Assembly: GCF_900302495.1 (NCBI RefSeq)
Contig: NZ_OMKW01000002.1
Location: forward strand, 310,001 to 374,000
Direction of reading: 5' to 3'
Source: Pontivivens insulae
GTDB lineage: Bacteria > Pseudomonadota > Alphaproteobacteria > Rhodobacterales > Rhodobacteraceae
Length of the DNA: 64,000 bases
Positions 18,014 to 26,632 of the stretch are shown here, in pieces; within the stretch, counting starts at the first letter, position 1; each line of letters begins with the position of its first letter. The position numbers and the translations under genes are program-made. The notes under the pieces were generated by a model, which was not told where the DNA came from, made no database searches, and worked only from the letters and a program-made list of their open reading frames with translations.

Positions 18014-19779
18014 TCGAGGGAGAGGGGACCGATCGTCACCTCCCATTCCTCCCAGCCGTCGGCGGTCGTCGCCAGATGCCGCGCGTTGGTTGGACGATCT
18101 GTCGTAAGTGTCGGTCCTGTGCGCAACAGCACTGTCACCGGGCGTGCACAGGTCATCTGCCAGGATGCTGGCGGCAGGCTGACGACGGCATGGTCTTCCA
18201 GATAATGCTCTACGGCGTCAGAAAGGCCGCAAAGATCGGACAACAACACCTCTGCCGTGTCCAACATGTTGAAACCACCGCCACCGCTGGCCCGGAAGCT
18301 GCTGGTCAGGACGGCGAGATCCTCGGCATCATCCAAAGCACGTCCGGCGCGGGTCAGCTTCTGCACCCGCTGCCCGAGTGGCTGTGTTGGGTCAATCTCG
18401 TAGGTCAGGCCAAGCGCGCTGTCGAAATTATAGCCTGGCATTGCGTCATTGGTCAGCCACTGTCCTGACAGTCCTGCGTCAAGCACGTTGAGATGTGCGC
18501 AGGACCGTTCAAGCCATTCTCGCATCATCGCACCAGACACCTTGATCAGGCTCAGCCGGTTGGGGAAGGGGCAGAGCTCCCCCACGGCCTGACGCGTCAG
18601 GATGCCGTCGCAGATCGAGATATACCCAGATGGGCCAGAGCGCCCGCCCATCTTGCCCGGTGCCGCCACCACAACGAGCGGTAGATCCGTGGAATGGTCA
18701 GAGCATTCGAATGCGTGCAGCATTGCGGACTGCGTCAGACGGACAGCAGAACAATCCATGACACTGCCAAAATGTGTTGTCAGCGGCTCCGCACATCTGC
18801 TCAGTTCAGCCTTCTCCCACGCTGCATGTCGCGCGCGTAGCGCCGCGCTGGGTGCGAGCAGAGACTGCACCGGCGCATCTGGTTTCCTGAACGCCGCGCT
18901 GTGATCTGCCACCGTCCAGCCGGTGGACGCGGTGTGGGCACAGTTCAGATCAAGGATGCCGAGCGATTGGCCTGCCCAGCCCGGCATGATTGCGGGTGTA
19001 CCGGCCAGAGTGCCGGCAGAGGGGTCGATATCCGGCGCCGGCGCCAGCTCGGGTCCGGGAAAGGTGAGGTGTTGGTGTCCGCAAAGCAGCGCATCCACAC
19101 CGTCGATGCGCCCAATGCGAAGGGCGGCTTGCTCGTCCTCATCCTCGTGCCCATCAGGGACAATGCCGGTATGGGCCAGAACGACGATGATGTCAGCACC
19201 AGCGGCACGCATCTGCGGAATAAGCTCTGCCACTGCTGCCGCCGGGTCGCGCACGTCCACGCGGCCATCAAGATGATGGCGGTTCCAGCGCATTACCCGC
19301 GACGGGATGACACCCGTGAACCCCACCGTCAGCAGTGGCGCGTCTGGTCCAGTCTCGACAGGATAAAGGGCAAAGCGATCTGGCGGGGGCACCCCATCCA
19401 ACCTGTCCAGATTGGCGCACACCAGCTGGGCATGAAGCCCCGATACGGACCGCGCCATATGATCCAGCCCGAAATCGAGATCGTGATTGCCCAAGGTCGC
19501 CACATCAAACGAGAGGGTGTTCATCATCTGATAGATGGGATGCACGTCCCAATCCGACGCGCCACCCGTCGCAAGCCATTCCCCGAACGGGGTGCCCTGC
19601 AATGCGTCACCGACATCGCACAGAATGGCGCCCGGATGCTCAGCCCGCGCGGCTTCGATGGCCGGGGCAAGCTCTGCCAGGCCCCCGGTCCGCTGGCCGC
19701 CCAACGCCATGTGCAGGTCAGTGGTATAGATCAGTCGGATTACGCGCGATGTCGAATGTCCGACCCCGTCCTCTTGCAT
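17998..19779 (-). CDS. 5'-nucleotidase / cyclic-nucleotide phosphodiesterase family, no signal peptide
   Basis: 593-residue two-domain metallophosphatase of the UshA/CpdB type. The N-terminal calcineurin-like domain shows DLH at 21-23, GDALQGTP near 57, GNHDLDFG near 98 and GHQH near 222; the C-terminal 5'-nucleotidase domain carries ASGGGGFNML. Family members are normally periplasmic, yet here nothing hydrophobic precedes the first strand (IRLIYTTD), so the protein seems cytosolic. ATG at 19779 follows AAGGGGACAAGAG; an in-frame ATG at 19815 adds no signal either. It ends inside the convergent aminotransferase gene. Confidence 0.85.
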   Translation of the reverse strand: MQEDGVGHSTSRVIRLIYTTDLHMALGGQRTGGLAELAPAIEAARAEHPGAILCDVGDALQGTPFGEWLATGGASDWDVHPIYQMMNTLSFDVATLGNHDLDFGLDHMARSVSGLHAQLVCANLDRLDGVPPPDRFALYPVETGPDAPLLTVGFTGVIPSRVMRWNRHHLDGRVDVRDPAAAVAELIPQMRAAGADIIVVLAHTGIVPDGHEDEDEQAALRIGRIDGVDALLCGHQHLTFPGPELAPAPDIDPSAGTLAGTPAIMPGWAGQSLGILDLNCAHTASTGWTVADHSAAFRKPDAPVQSLLAPSAALRARHAAWEKAELSRCAEPLTTHFGSVMDCSAVRLTQSAMLHAFECSDHSTDLPLVVVAAPGKMGGRSGPSGYISICDGILTRQAVGELCPFPNRLSLIKVSGAMMREWLERSCAHLNVLDAGLSGQWLTNDAMPGYNFDSALGLTYEIDPTQPLGQRVQKLTRAGRALDDAEDLAVLTSSFRASGGGGFNMLDTAEVLLSDLCGLSDAVEHYLEDHAVVSLPPASWQMTCARPVTVLLRTGPTLTTDRPTNARHLATTADGWEEWEVTIGPLSLDQTAA

Positions 19780-19875
19780 CTCTTGTCCCCTTGGATGCCG
19801 GGCGCAGGGTGGCAACGCCCATCAATTCCAGATACCACTCAACCACGCAAACACGCTGTGCGATAGGATACAAAG

Positions 19876-20664
19876 ATGGCTAATTTGAACGATATACGCC
19901 ACGTCAATCAAGCCGCCTCTGCGCGTGACGCAGGGGGAACCCCCTTGGTCATCGCGCACGGTCTATTCGGTTCAGCGCGCAACTGGGGTGCGATCGCCAA
20001 ACGCCTATCCGATGATCGCGACGTCATCGCCGTCGATATGCGCAACCATGGCGACAGCCCGCACGCCGCGCCCCATGACTATCCGGCGATGGCGCAGGAT
20101 TTGGCCGAGGTTGCCCAGAGACATGGCGGCAAGATTGATCTGCTGGGACATTCGATGGGCGGCAAGGCCGCGATGTATCTTGCGCTGACGCAACCCGAGC
20201 TGATCAATTCCCTGATCGTCGCGGACATTGCCCCGGTCGCTTATGACCACAGCCATGCCGGACATATTGATGTTATGCGCAAGCTGGACTTGACCGGTGT
20301 GACCCGACGGTCCGAGGCGGATAAACGGCTTGCCGTCCATCTCGACGATCCGGCGCTGCGGGCGTTTTTGCTGCAATCTCTTGCCCTTGATGCGGACGGG
20401 CCACGCTGGAAATTGGCCCTTGCGACGCTCGATCAAAATATGCCTGCCATCGTGGGATGGCCACAGGTTGAGGGCTTGTTCAACGGGCCGGCTCTATTCA
20501 TTGCAGGTGGCGCGTCCGACTATCAGCCTCCGTCCAGCGAGGCAGATATCCTGTCGCTGTTCCCGGCCGCGCGGTTCGAGCGTATCGGGGGGGCTGGGCA
20601 TTGGGTCCACGCCGAACAACCCCGCGCCTTTGTTGACGTGGTGCAGCGCTTTCTCGCAGAATAG
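19876..20664 (+). CDS. Alpha/beta hydrolase, YbfF-like esterase
   Basis: 262 residues. Nucleophile S93 in LLGHSMGGKAAM, oxyanion region HGLFGSARNWG at 29-39, conserved DMRNHGDSPH at 54-63 and the catalytic histidine in GAGHWVHAEQP near 245. This set matches the YbfF / ABHD11 acyl esterase group, which cleaves acyl-CoA or short esters. It starts 96 bases from the divergent phosphatase gene and is 26 bases from the next gene, so the two are likely co-transcribed. Confidence 0.88.
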   Translation: MANLNDIRHVNQAASARDAGGTPLVIAHGLFGSARNWGAIAKRLSDDRDVIAVDMRNHGDSPHAAPHDYPAMAQDLAEVAQRHGGKIDLLGHSMGGKAAMYLALTQPELINSLIVADIAPVAYDHSHAGHIDVMRKLDLTGVTRRSEADKRLAVHLDDPALRAFLLQSLALDADGPRWKLALATLDQNMPAIVGWPQVEGLFNGPALFIAGGASDYQPPSSEADILSLFPAARFERIGGAGHWVHAEQPRAFVDVVQRFLAE

Positions 20665-20690
20665 GTGAAAAAACACGCCGTTCGGGGAAT

Positions 20691-21899
20691 ATGATGGGCA
20701 AACTACTCAAATGGCTCGCACTTTTTGTGCTCGCGATCATTCTCGTCGCGATGGTTGCTGTCGCGCTGAATTGGGAACGGTTCAATCGTTTGCTGCGGGT
20801 GAACTCGCTTTTCACCGAAGAACTGATCGTCTCGAATTTTTCTGCGATGGATACGATGTTCGAGACGACCACCATGCCACGCGGGGATGTCGCGGCGACG
20901 CCGCTTACCGGGACACGGCAACCCCTGCCAGAACGGTTTGCCCATGACGGCGAGATCCGCGGTCTTGCCGATTGGATGGATCAAAACGCGGCGACCGCCA
21001 TCGTGGTTCTGAAGGACGGTGAACTGGTCCATGAGGACTACTTCCGCGACACTGGTGAAGATGATCTGAGGATCAGCTGGTCAGTGGCGAAATCCTTCGT
21101 TTCTGTCCTGCTGGGAACGGTCGTGGAGGCCGGTGAGATCGCTTCCCTCGACGATCCGGTTGAGCTCTATGTGCCGGAGTTGACGGGGTCTGCCTATGAG
21201 GGTGTCACGGTCCGACAGGTTGCCAATATGGCCTCTGGCGTGACATTTGATGAGGACTACCTCGACTTCAATTCTGATATCAATCGCATGGGTCGGGTCC
21301 TGGCGCTTGGCGGCTCTATGGATGCGTTTGCCGCTGATCTCACCCTGCGCGACAGGCCCGCCGGGCGGGCCTGGCAATATGTCTCTATCGACACGCATGT
21401 TTTGGCGATGGTGATCCGTGGGGCAACGGGGCGCAGTCTGCCGGAACTGATGGGAGAGCGTGTGATGCAACCGCTCGGCCTTGAAGCGGATCCCTATTTC
21501 GTGACCGACGGATACGGCGTGGCGTTCGCCCTTGGTGGCTTGAACCTGCGCACGCGCGACTATGCCCGCTTTGGCCTGATGGTGGAGCAGGGCGGTATCA
21601 TTGAGGGCCGCCGGATCGTGAGTGAGGCCTGGATTCGCGAGAGTACCACGCCCTCAGCGCCACAAGCGCCGCCGGGCGGGCGAGAGATGCATGGCTACGG
21701 TCTGCAATGGTGGATCCCGCAAGCGGCGGAAGCGGGCGAAACATACGCGGTCGGCATCTATGACCAGTATATCTTCATCGATCCCGAACGCGATGTCGTC
21801 ATCGCGCTGAACTCAGCCAACCGCGCCTTCCGTGAACCCGGCGTGCGTGACGGTCAGATCGCCATGATGCGCGCCATTGCCCGGCATTATGATGAATAA
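20691..21899 (+). CDS. Membrane-anchored serine hydrolase, class C beta-lactamase fold
   Basis: 402 residues. An N-terminal transmembrane segment (about 5-27) anchors a periplasmic domain with the SxxK motif S131-VAK134, a tyrosine in WQYVSIDTHVLAMVI that replaces the YxN motif, and HGYGLQWWIP near 320. This is the family of EstB-like esterases and penicillin-binding-protein relatives; resistance to beta-lactams is not implied. ATGATG at 20691 gives two possible starts one codon apart. It follows the YbfF-like esterase and precedes the HNH gene by nine bases. Confidence 0.85.
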   Translation: MMGKLLKWLALFVLAIILVAMVAVALNWERFNRLLRVNSLFTEELIVSNFSAMDTMFETTTMPRGDVAATPLTGTRQPLPERFAHDGEIRGLADWMDQNAATAIVVLKDGELVHEDYFRDTGEDDLRISWSVAKSFVSVLLGTVVEAGEIASLDDPVELYVPELTGSAYEGVTVRQVANMASGVTFDEDYLDFNSDINRMGRVLALGGSMDAFAADLTLRDRPAGRAWQYVSIDTHVLAMVIRGATGRSLPELMGERVMQPLGLEADPYFVTDGYGVAFALGGLNLRTRDYARFGLMVEQGGIIEGRRIVSEAWIRESTTPSAPQAPPGGREMHGYGLQWWIPQAAEAGETYAVGIYDQYIFIDPERDVVIALNSANRAFREPGVRDGQIAMMRAIARHYDE

Positions 21900-21908
21900 A
21901 GCGGCTCG

Positions 21909-22820
21909 ATGAAGCTGGTTCTGCTGCACCGGGCAGACTCGATCTACGATGATCGTCCCGACACCCGCTATGACTTTCCGCGTCAGTATCTCAAGGCGAT
22001 GGAGGAGGGCGTCGGGGACCGGGTCATCTATTATGAACCGGTCAAGGCGGGCAATCGCGGCTATTTCGCTGCTGCGAAACTGCAAGATATCATTAGGCAT
22101 CCCACCTTGCCTGACCGCTATATGGCTCTTGTCGAACCGGGAAGTTACCAATCCTTCGTGCAGTATGTCGCGCGATTGCAGAATGGAACCCCGCTTGAGT
22201 CCGCCCTGGCAGATCCATACGGATTTCCAAAGAAGGGCGGGGCACAGCAACTGGCCGTGCGCAGGCTCCCGGAGGAAGAGTTCAACCGCATTGTTGATCT
22301 GGGACTTCCGCCCGCGCTCGAAACCTTTGAGGAGCATCGCTACGATCCGCCCGGCGCGGCAGAGCCGGTTGTTCCGTTCGAGAGACCGGTGATCGAGCGA
22401 TTGACCAAGCGACGATACCGCGACATCGCCTTTCGGCGGGCCGTGCGGACAGCCTACGACGAACGATGCGCGATTTCGGGATTGCGCCTGCGCAATGGCG
22501 GAGGACGACCGGAGGTGCAGGCCGCGCATATCCGACCCGTCGCCGCGGGCGGCAATGACAGTATCCGCAACGGACTTGCGCTGTCGGGGACCGTGCACTG
22601 GATGTTTGATCGCGGTCTGATCGGCGTTGCAGAGGATCACTCCATCCTGATTTCACACAACAAAGTGCCCCGTGATGTCGCGGACCGGCTTCTGGGCCCG
22701 TCAGGCAGGCTCTATCTTCCGCGTGAGGCCTGTAACCATCCCCACCCTGACAACCTCAAATGGCATCGGGAGCACGTCTTCGGGCAAGTGATCGCCGACG
22801 AACCACCCCCTTGGGGCTAG
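21909..22820 (+). CDS. HNH endonuclease domain protein
   Basis: 303 residues. The C-terminal third is an HNH nuclease (HNH_2-like): C187 in ERCAISGLRL, H207 in VQAAHIRPVAAGG, N221 in SIRNGLALS and H230 in GTVHWMFDRG. The first 150 residues are a separate domain of unknown role, without a methyltransferase or helicase next to it. The annotation as a restriction endonuclease is common for this family, but no modification enzyme is nearby, so it may act alone or in repair. Nine bases after the serine hydrolase gene. Confidence 0.8.
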   Translation: MKLVLLHRADSIYDDRPDTRYDFPRQYLKAMEEGVGDRVIYYEPVKAGNRGYFAAAKLQDIIRHPTLPDRYMALVEPGSYQSFVQYVARLQNGTPLESALADPYGFPKKGGAQQLAVRRLPEEEFNRIVDLGLPPALETFEEHRYDPPGAAEPVVPFERPVIERLTKRRYRDIAFRRAVRTAYDERCAISGLRLRNGGGRPEVQAAHIRPVAAGGNDSIRNGLALSGTVHWMFDRGLIGVAEDHSILISHNKVPRDVADRLLGPSGRLYLPREACNHPHPDNLKWHREHVFGQVIADEPPPWG

Positions 22821-22909
22821 TTCAAGGTCAGTTTGTTTCCATTTGAGCCGGTAGTGTGCGGGCGTTGCGCGGATTAGGTGTCGTCCAAAGCAAAATGGAG
22901 GCTGAGCCC

Positions 22910-23401
22910 ATGTCGAAAAAACCTCTTCTGCCATCTGGCACAACGATTGGACACACACATCTGAGGGTCGCTGATCTTGAACGGTCCATCACGTTCTGGC
23001 GCGATGTAATCGGATTTGATCTGATGCAGCGCTACGGCACACAGGCCGCGTTTCTTGGGGCTGGCGGTTACCATCATCATATCGGATTGAATACATGGGA
23101 CAGTGCGGGCGGCACGCCCCCACCCAAAGGGCACACTGGCCTCTTCCATGTCGCCGTCCTGTTGCCGGACCGAGCCAGCCTTGGCGCGGTCATCAAGCGG
23201 GTGTTGGAGGCGGGCATCGCACTGGAAGGTGCCGCAGATCACGGGGTGAGCGAGGCGGTCTACCTCTCGGACCCTGATGGCAATGGCGTGGAGCTCTACC
23301 GCGATCGGCCCGAGGCGGATTGGCCGCGGGATGCAAAAGGAGAACTGGCGATGGTCAATTCCCGGCTTGATGTCGACGCCCTGATTGCGGAGGCGGCATA
23401 G
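22910..23401 (+). CDS. VOC family dioxygenase/glyoxalase-like protein
   Basis: 163 residues with one vicinal-oxygen-chelate module. H15 or H17 in IGHTHLRVADLERS (12-25), H77 in LFHVAVLLPD and E125 in DPDGNGVELYRD fit the metal ligand pattern, and HHHIGLNTWDSAGG is typical of catechol 2,3-dioxygenase-like members. ATG at 22910 has GGAGG eight bases upstream; a longer start at 22895 or 22856 is less likely. Substrate unknown. The following 30 bases contain a GC hairpin and an intergenic repeat copy. Confidence 0.8.
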   Translation: MSKKPLLPSGTTIGHTHLRVADLERSITFWRDVIGFDLMQRYGTQAAFLGAGGYHHHIGLNTWDSAGGTPPPKGHTGLFHVAVLLPDRASLGAVIKRVLEAGIALEGAADHGVSEAVYLSDPDGNGVELYRDRPEADWPRDAKGELAMVNSRLDVDALIAEAA

Positions 23402-23415
23402 GGGCGCTGCCCCTC

Positions 23416-23430
23416 GGGGCCTTTGGCCCC
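23416..23430. other. Short GC hairpin between convergent genes
   Basis: GGGGCC-TTT-GGCCCC is a perfect 6-bp stem with a three-base loop between the VOC stop and the GNAT stop. It may act as a transcript end for either strand, but neither side has a real T-run. Confidence 0.5.
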
Positions 23431-23431
23431 T

Positions 23432-23462
23432 TCACCCCGGGATATTTGCACCAAGAAGAAGC
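23432..23462 (-). repeat. Intergenic repeat copy 1 (GATATTTG-ACCAAGAAGAA core)
   Basis: Carries CCCCGGGATATTTGCACC followed by AAGAAGAAGC. It shares its core with the copies at 36281-36312, 43794-43826 and 43858-43883. On the minus strand it encodes the last nine residues of the GNAT protein and the stop lies at its edge. Confidence 0.8.
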
Positions 23463-23857
23463 TCCATCTTCTGATAAGGTCGATCATTCTTGGTAAAGCG
23501 CGGACCGAACGGGGTGAAGCCCGCACGCCTGTAAACGCCCAGTGCCTCAATCCGCGCATCACACCAGAGCCGCTTGTGGCCGCTTTGGCGCAAATGATCC
23601 GCCATATGGGTGAGCATTGCGGCCCCCAGCCCTTTTCCGCGTTGGTCGACCTCGATGGCGAATTTGCGCAAGCGACAGTCTTCTTCATTGAAAAAGAGCG
23701 AGGCCACGCCGACCAATCGTTCACCGTCAAAGGCTCCGAAATGTAACGCCTCTGCATCGCTGGCAATCCGGGCGGCATCTATTGGCTGGCCCGGCCGCAA
23801 TACCCGTGCGCGCAAGTCATGGGTTTCAACCGCTTCGATTTGACGGATCAGGGCCAA
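23432..23857 (-). CDS. GNAT family N-acetyltransferase with repeat-encoded C-terminus
   Basis: About 141 residues. The acetyl-CoA loop is VDQRGKGLGAAML, with EALGVYRRAGFTPFG near the end. The frame stays open upstream to 23974, but that extension would read through the terminator hairpin of the preceding fadB gene at 23875-23911, so the start must be later. TTG at 23857 has GGAG seven bases upstream; GTG at 23869 is the alternative. The final residues LLLGANIPG and the stop are encoded by a copy of the intergenic repeat (23432-23462). Substrate unknown. Confidence 0.78.
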   Translation of the reverse strand: MALIRQIEAVETHDLRARVLRPGQPIDAARIASDAEALHFGAFDGERLVGVASLFFNEEDCRLRKFAIEVDQRGKGLGAAMLTHMADHLRQSGHKRLWCDARIEALGVYRRAGFTPFGPRFTKNDRPYQKMELLLGANIPG

Positions 23858-23874
23858 GACGAGCTCCACAACGA

Positions 23875-23911
23875 AAAGAGGCCGCGCGAGTGTCCCTCGC
23901 GCGGCCTCTTT
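23875..23911 (-). terminator. Terminator of the beta-oxidation operon
   Basis: Arms 23875-23890 and 23896-23911 are perfectly complementary over 16 bp with a five-base loop; read leftwards the stem ends in CTCTTTTC. It lies 23 bases past the stop of the hydratase/dehydrogenase gene and closes the operon. Confidence 0.92.
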
Positions 23912-23933
23912 ATTTATCGTCGATCCTTTGGGA

Positions 23934-26141
23934 TCAAGCGGCGGCGGCTTCAGCCTTGGGGCCGAAGCGGCCATAGAAGCTGTCGCCGTCCTTGGCCAGA
24001 TCCCGAAGGATTTGCGGGCAGGTGAACCGCTCGCCGAACTTCTCCGTCAGATCGTCACAGATCGCGACGGCCTTCTCTGCGCCCAGAATGTCGAGCCAGG
24101 AGAACGGACCACCGGACCACGGCATGAAGCCCCAGCCGAGGATCGCGCCCACGTCGCCCTCGCGGATGTCGAGGAGCACATCCTCCTCCAGCGCACGCAC
24201 TGCTTCGAGGACCTGCGCCATCGCGAGGCGGTGCTGCACGGTGGTCAGATCCGGTTGCTCATCAGCGTTCGGCCATTGATCCCGCAGACCGGTCCACAGC
24301 ATCTGCCGCTTGCCCTTCTCATCATACTCGTAGAAGCCCGCATTCGCCTTGCGACCCAGACGACCTGCCTCGTAGAGCGAGGTGATCACATCGTCAGCGC
24401 CAGATTGCGGATAAGCATCGCCCATCGCCGCTTTCGTCGCCTTCATGATGTTGTACCCAAGGTCGATAGACGTCTCGTCCGTCAGCTGAAGCGGGCCGAG
24501 CGGCATGCCCAGCTGCTTAGCCGCGCCCTCGATCAGCGCAGGCTCCACACCCTCAGAGACCATCCGCGCACCCTCGTTCACGTAAGGGATGATGCAACGG
24601 TTGGCGTAGAAGAAGCGCGCATCGTTGACCACGATCGGCGTCTTCTTGATCTGACGCACGAAGTCGAGCGCCTTGGCCACGGCAACGTCACCGGTCTTCT
24701 CACCCTTGATGATCTCCACCAGCAGCATCTTGTCCACGGGGGAGAAGAAGTGGATGCCGATGAATTGCTCGGGCCGGGCAGAGGCGGTCGCAAGCTCGGT
24801 GATCGGCAGGGTCGAGGTGTTTGTCGCGAAGATCGCGTCCGCGGGGATCGCGTCTTCCACGGCCTTGGTCACCGTCGCCTTGATGCCGGTATCCTCGAAC
24901 ACCGCCTCGACAATCAGGTCGACATCCGAAAGTGCGGCATAGTCGGTCGTCGCGTTGATGCGAGCGAGGACAGCGTCCTTCTTTTCCTGCGTGACCTTCT
25001 TGCGGGACATGCCCTTGTCGAGCAGACCTTCGGAGTAGGATTTGCCCTTGTCGGCGGCGTCCTGCTTCTGATCGATCAGGACGACGTCGATTCCGGCGAG
25101 GGCAGAGACATAGGCGATGCCCGCACCCATCATGCCTGCACCGATGATGCCAACCTTCTTGACGGTCTGATCCGCGACGGCGGGGCGGTTCGCGCCCTTC
25201 TCCAGTGCTTCCTTGTTGAGGAAGAGCGAGCGGATCATGGCAGAAGAGGACGGGTTCATCAGGACCTTGGTGAACCAGCGCGCCTCGATCTTCAGCGCGG
25301 TGTCAAACGGAACCATGGTCATCTCATAGGCCGCGGACAGCAACGCCTTGGCCGCCGGGAAGGCGCCCTGCGTCTTGCCGTGGATCATTGCGTTGGCACC
25401 TACGAAGGTCTGGAAACCTGCCGGGTGATAGGCCGCACCGCCTGGCATTTTATAGCCTTTGGCATCCCACGGCTTCACGATGTCCGCGTCGGTTGCGTCC
25501 TTCACCCATGCCTTTGCCGTCGCGAGCAGCTCATCAGCCGGAACGACCTCGTCCACGATGCCAGCGCCCTTTGCCTTTGCAGGGGCGAGCATCTTGCCTT
25601 CGAGCAGCAGCGGGGAGGCTGCCATCACGCCCAGCATGTGCACAAGGCGCGCGGTGCCGCCCGCGCCGGGGAAGATGCCAACCATGATTTCGGGCAGGCC
25701 GATCTTTGCCTTGGGATTGTCGGCGACAAAACGGCGGTGCGTGGCCAGACCAATCTCAAGGCCGATACCGGCCGCGGTGCCGGGGCAGGCCCAGGCCACA
25801 GGCTTGCCGCCTTTTTTGGTCTTCTTGTCCATGTTGTTGCGCTCGATCTTGCGCAGCAGATGATGCATGCGCATCGTGCCCTCAAAGAGGCCTTTTGCCG
25901 GCTCGTCGCCCGCATCGTCGCGCATCTTGGCAAGGATGTTGAGGTCCATGCCGCCTGCGAAATCCTTTTTCGCAGAGGTGATGACGACGCCCTTAACGGC
26001 CTCATCGGCAAAGGCCTTGTCCAGGCCGTCATTCAGCTCCGCGAGCCCTTCAAGGGTCATCACGTTCATGGATTTGCCCGGCAGGTCCCAGGTCAGCGTG
26101 GCGATGCCGTCTGCATCGACGTCGTAGTGGAAGATAGTCAT
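23934..26141 (-). CDS. fadJ: Two-domain enoyl-CoA hydratase / 3-hydroxyacyl-CoA dehydrogenase
   Basis: Alpha-subunit-type enzyme of beta-oxidation, 735 residues, as in FadB/FadJ. The crotonase domain spans about 1-190 with glutamates E129 (GIGLEIGLA) and E151 (IGLPEIMVG) at the catalytic positions; the NAD-binding Rossmann motif GIIGAGMMGAGIA is at 331-343, followed by the C-terminal dehydrogenase domains to about 725. It hydrates trans-2-enoyl-CoA and oxidises the 3-hydroxyacyl-CoA. It is the last gene of the leftward operon, after the thiolase and SnoaL-like genes. The choice between FadB and FadJ naming is uncertain. Confidence 0.93.
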   Translation of the reverse strand: MTIFHYDVDADGIATLTWDLPGKSMNVMTLEGLAELNDGLDKAFADEAVKGVVITSAKKDFAGGMDLNILAKMRDDAGDEPAKGLFEGTMRMHHLLRKIERNNMDKKTKKGGKPVAWACPGTAAGIGLEIGLATHRRFVADNPKAKIGLPEIMVGIFPGAGGTARLVHMLGVMAASPLLLEGKMLAPAKAKGAGIVDEVVPADELLATAKAWVKDATDADIVKPWDAKGYKMPGGAAYHPAGFQTFVGANAMIHGKTQGAFPAAKALLSAAYEMTMVPFDTALKIEARWFTKVLMNPSSSAMIRSLFLNKEALEKGANRPAVADQTVKKVGIIGAGMMGAGIAYVSALAGIDVVLIDQKQDAADKGKSYSEGLLDKGMSRKKVTQEKKDAVLARINATTDYAALSDVDLIVEAVFEDTGIKATVTKAVEDAIPADAIFATNTSTLPITELATASARPEQFIGIHFFSPVDKMLLVEIIKGEKTGDVAVAKALDFVRQIKKTPIVVNDARFFYANRCIIPYVNEGARMVSEGVEPALIEGAAKQLGMPLGPLQLTDETSIDLGYNIMKATKAAMGDAYPQSGADDVITSLYEAGRLGRKANAGFYEYDEKGKRQMLWTGLRDQWPNADEQPDLTTVQHRLAMAQVLEAVRALEEDVLLDIREGDVGAILGWGFMPWSGGPFSWLDILGAEKAVAICDDLTEKFGERFTCPQILRDLAKDGDSFYGRFGPKAEAAAA

Positions 26142-26185
26142 TTCAAAGTCTCCATCTTGCGGGAGGAAGTCGGAAAGGAGGCGGC

Positions 26186-26629
26186 TTAGATTTGCCCACC
26201 GATCAACAGGTCCGGATCATCGGTTTCCAGGAAGATCGGGCGGCGCACCGCCTCGTTATGGGGAATATGAAGTGCAATGCGGTACCCACCGGCCCGACGG
26301 CGCAGCCCGTATGTCACGTCAGACATGAGGAGCTGTTCATCCTTCGAGTTGTAGTAGTCGATGGTGACGTCGAGCAGGACGATCCCCGGGTCGAAGCCGC
26401 GAATATCGCGGATGGTCGTCACGACGCGCGCCAGATCGAGTTTCTGGTACGCCTCATAGACCGTGCGACCAACCTGTCGCATCTCTTCGGGGCCGTTCAT
26501 AATCTTCGTTTCATGCGGTCGCATCAGCACAACCGTGCGGTCGTAGAGGCGGGACCAGCCTTCCTCGTCGCCATTCTGAAAGGCAACGCGGAACTGCTCC
26601 AGAAGATCCTCTACAGCCGCTCGGTTCAT
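26186..26629 (-). CDS. SnoaL/NTF2-like protein of unknown function
   Basis: 147 residues with a cone-shaped NTF2-like profile: N-terminal helix pair (VEDLLEQFRVAFQNGDEEGWSRL), then strands VVTTIRDIRGFDPGIVLLDV and DVTYGLRRRAGGYRIALH. No catalytic residue is obvious. It is three bases from the thiolase gene and 44 bases before the hydratase/dehydrogenase gene, so it is embedded in the beta-oxidation operon and is likely to have a role in it, perhaps as a binding or accessory factor. Confidence 0.72.
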   Translation of the reverse strand: MNRAAVEDLLEQFRVAFQNGDEEGWSRLYDRTVVLMRPHETKIMNGPEEMRQVGRTVYEAYQKLDLARVVTTIRDIRGFDPGIVLLDVTIDYYNSKDEQLLMSDVTYGLRRRAGGYRIALHIPHNEAVRRPIFLETDDPDLLIGGQI

Positions 26630-26632
26630 AAA

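Noticed and set aside
21909-22820. Restriction-modification system
   Set aside because: Only an HNH nuclease is present; no methyltransferase, specificity or motor gene is near.
23928-26189. Long open frame of 753 codons on the plus strand opposite the hydratase/dehydrogenase gene
   Set aside because: It mirrors the codon pattern of a conserved GC-rich gene, has no recognisable domain and is His/Arg/Leu-rich, as antisense frames are.
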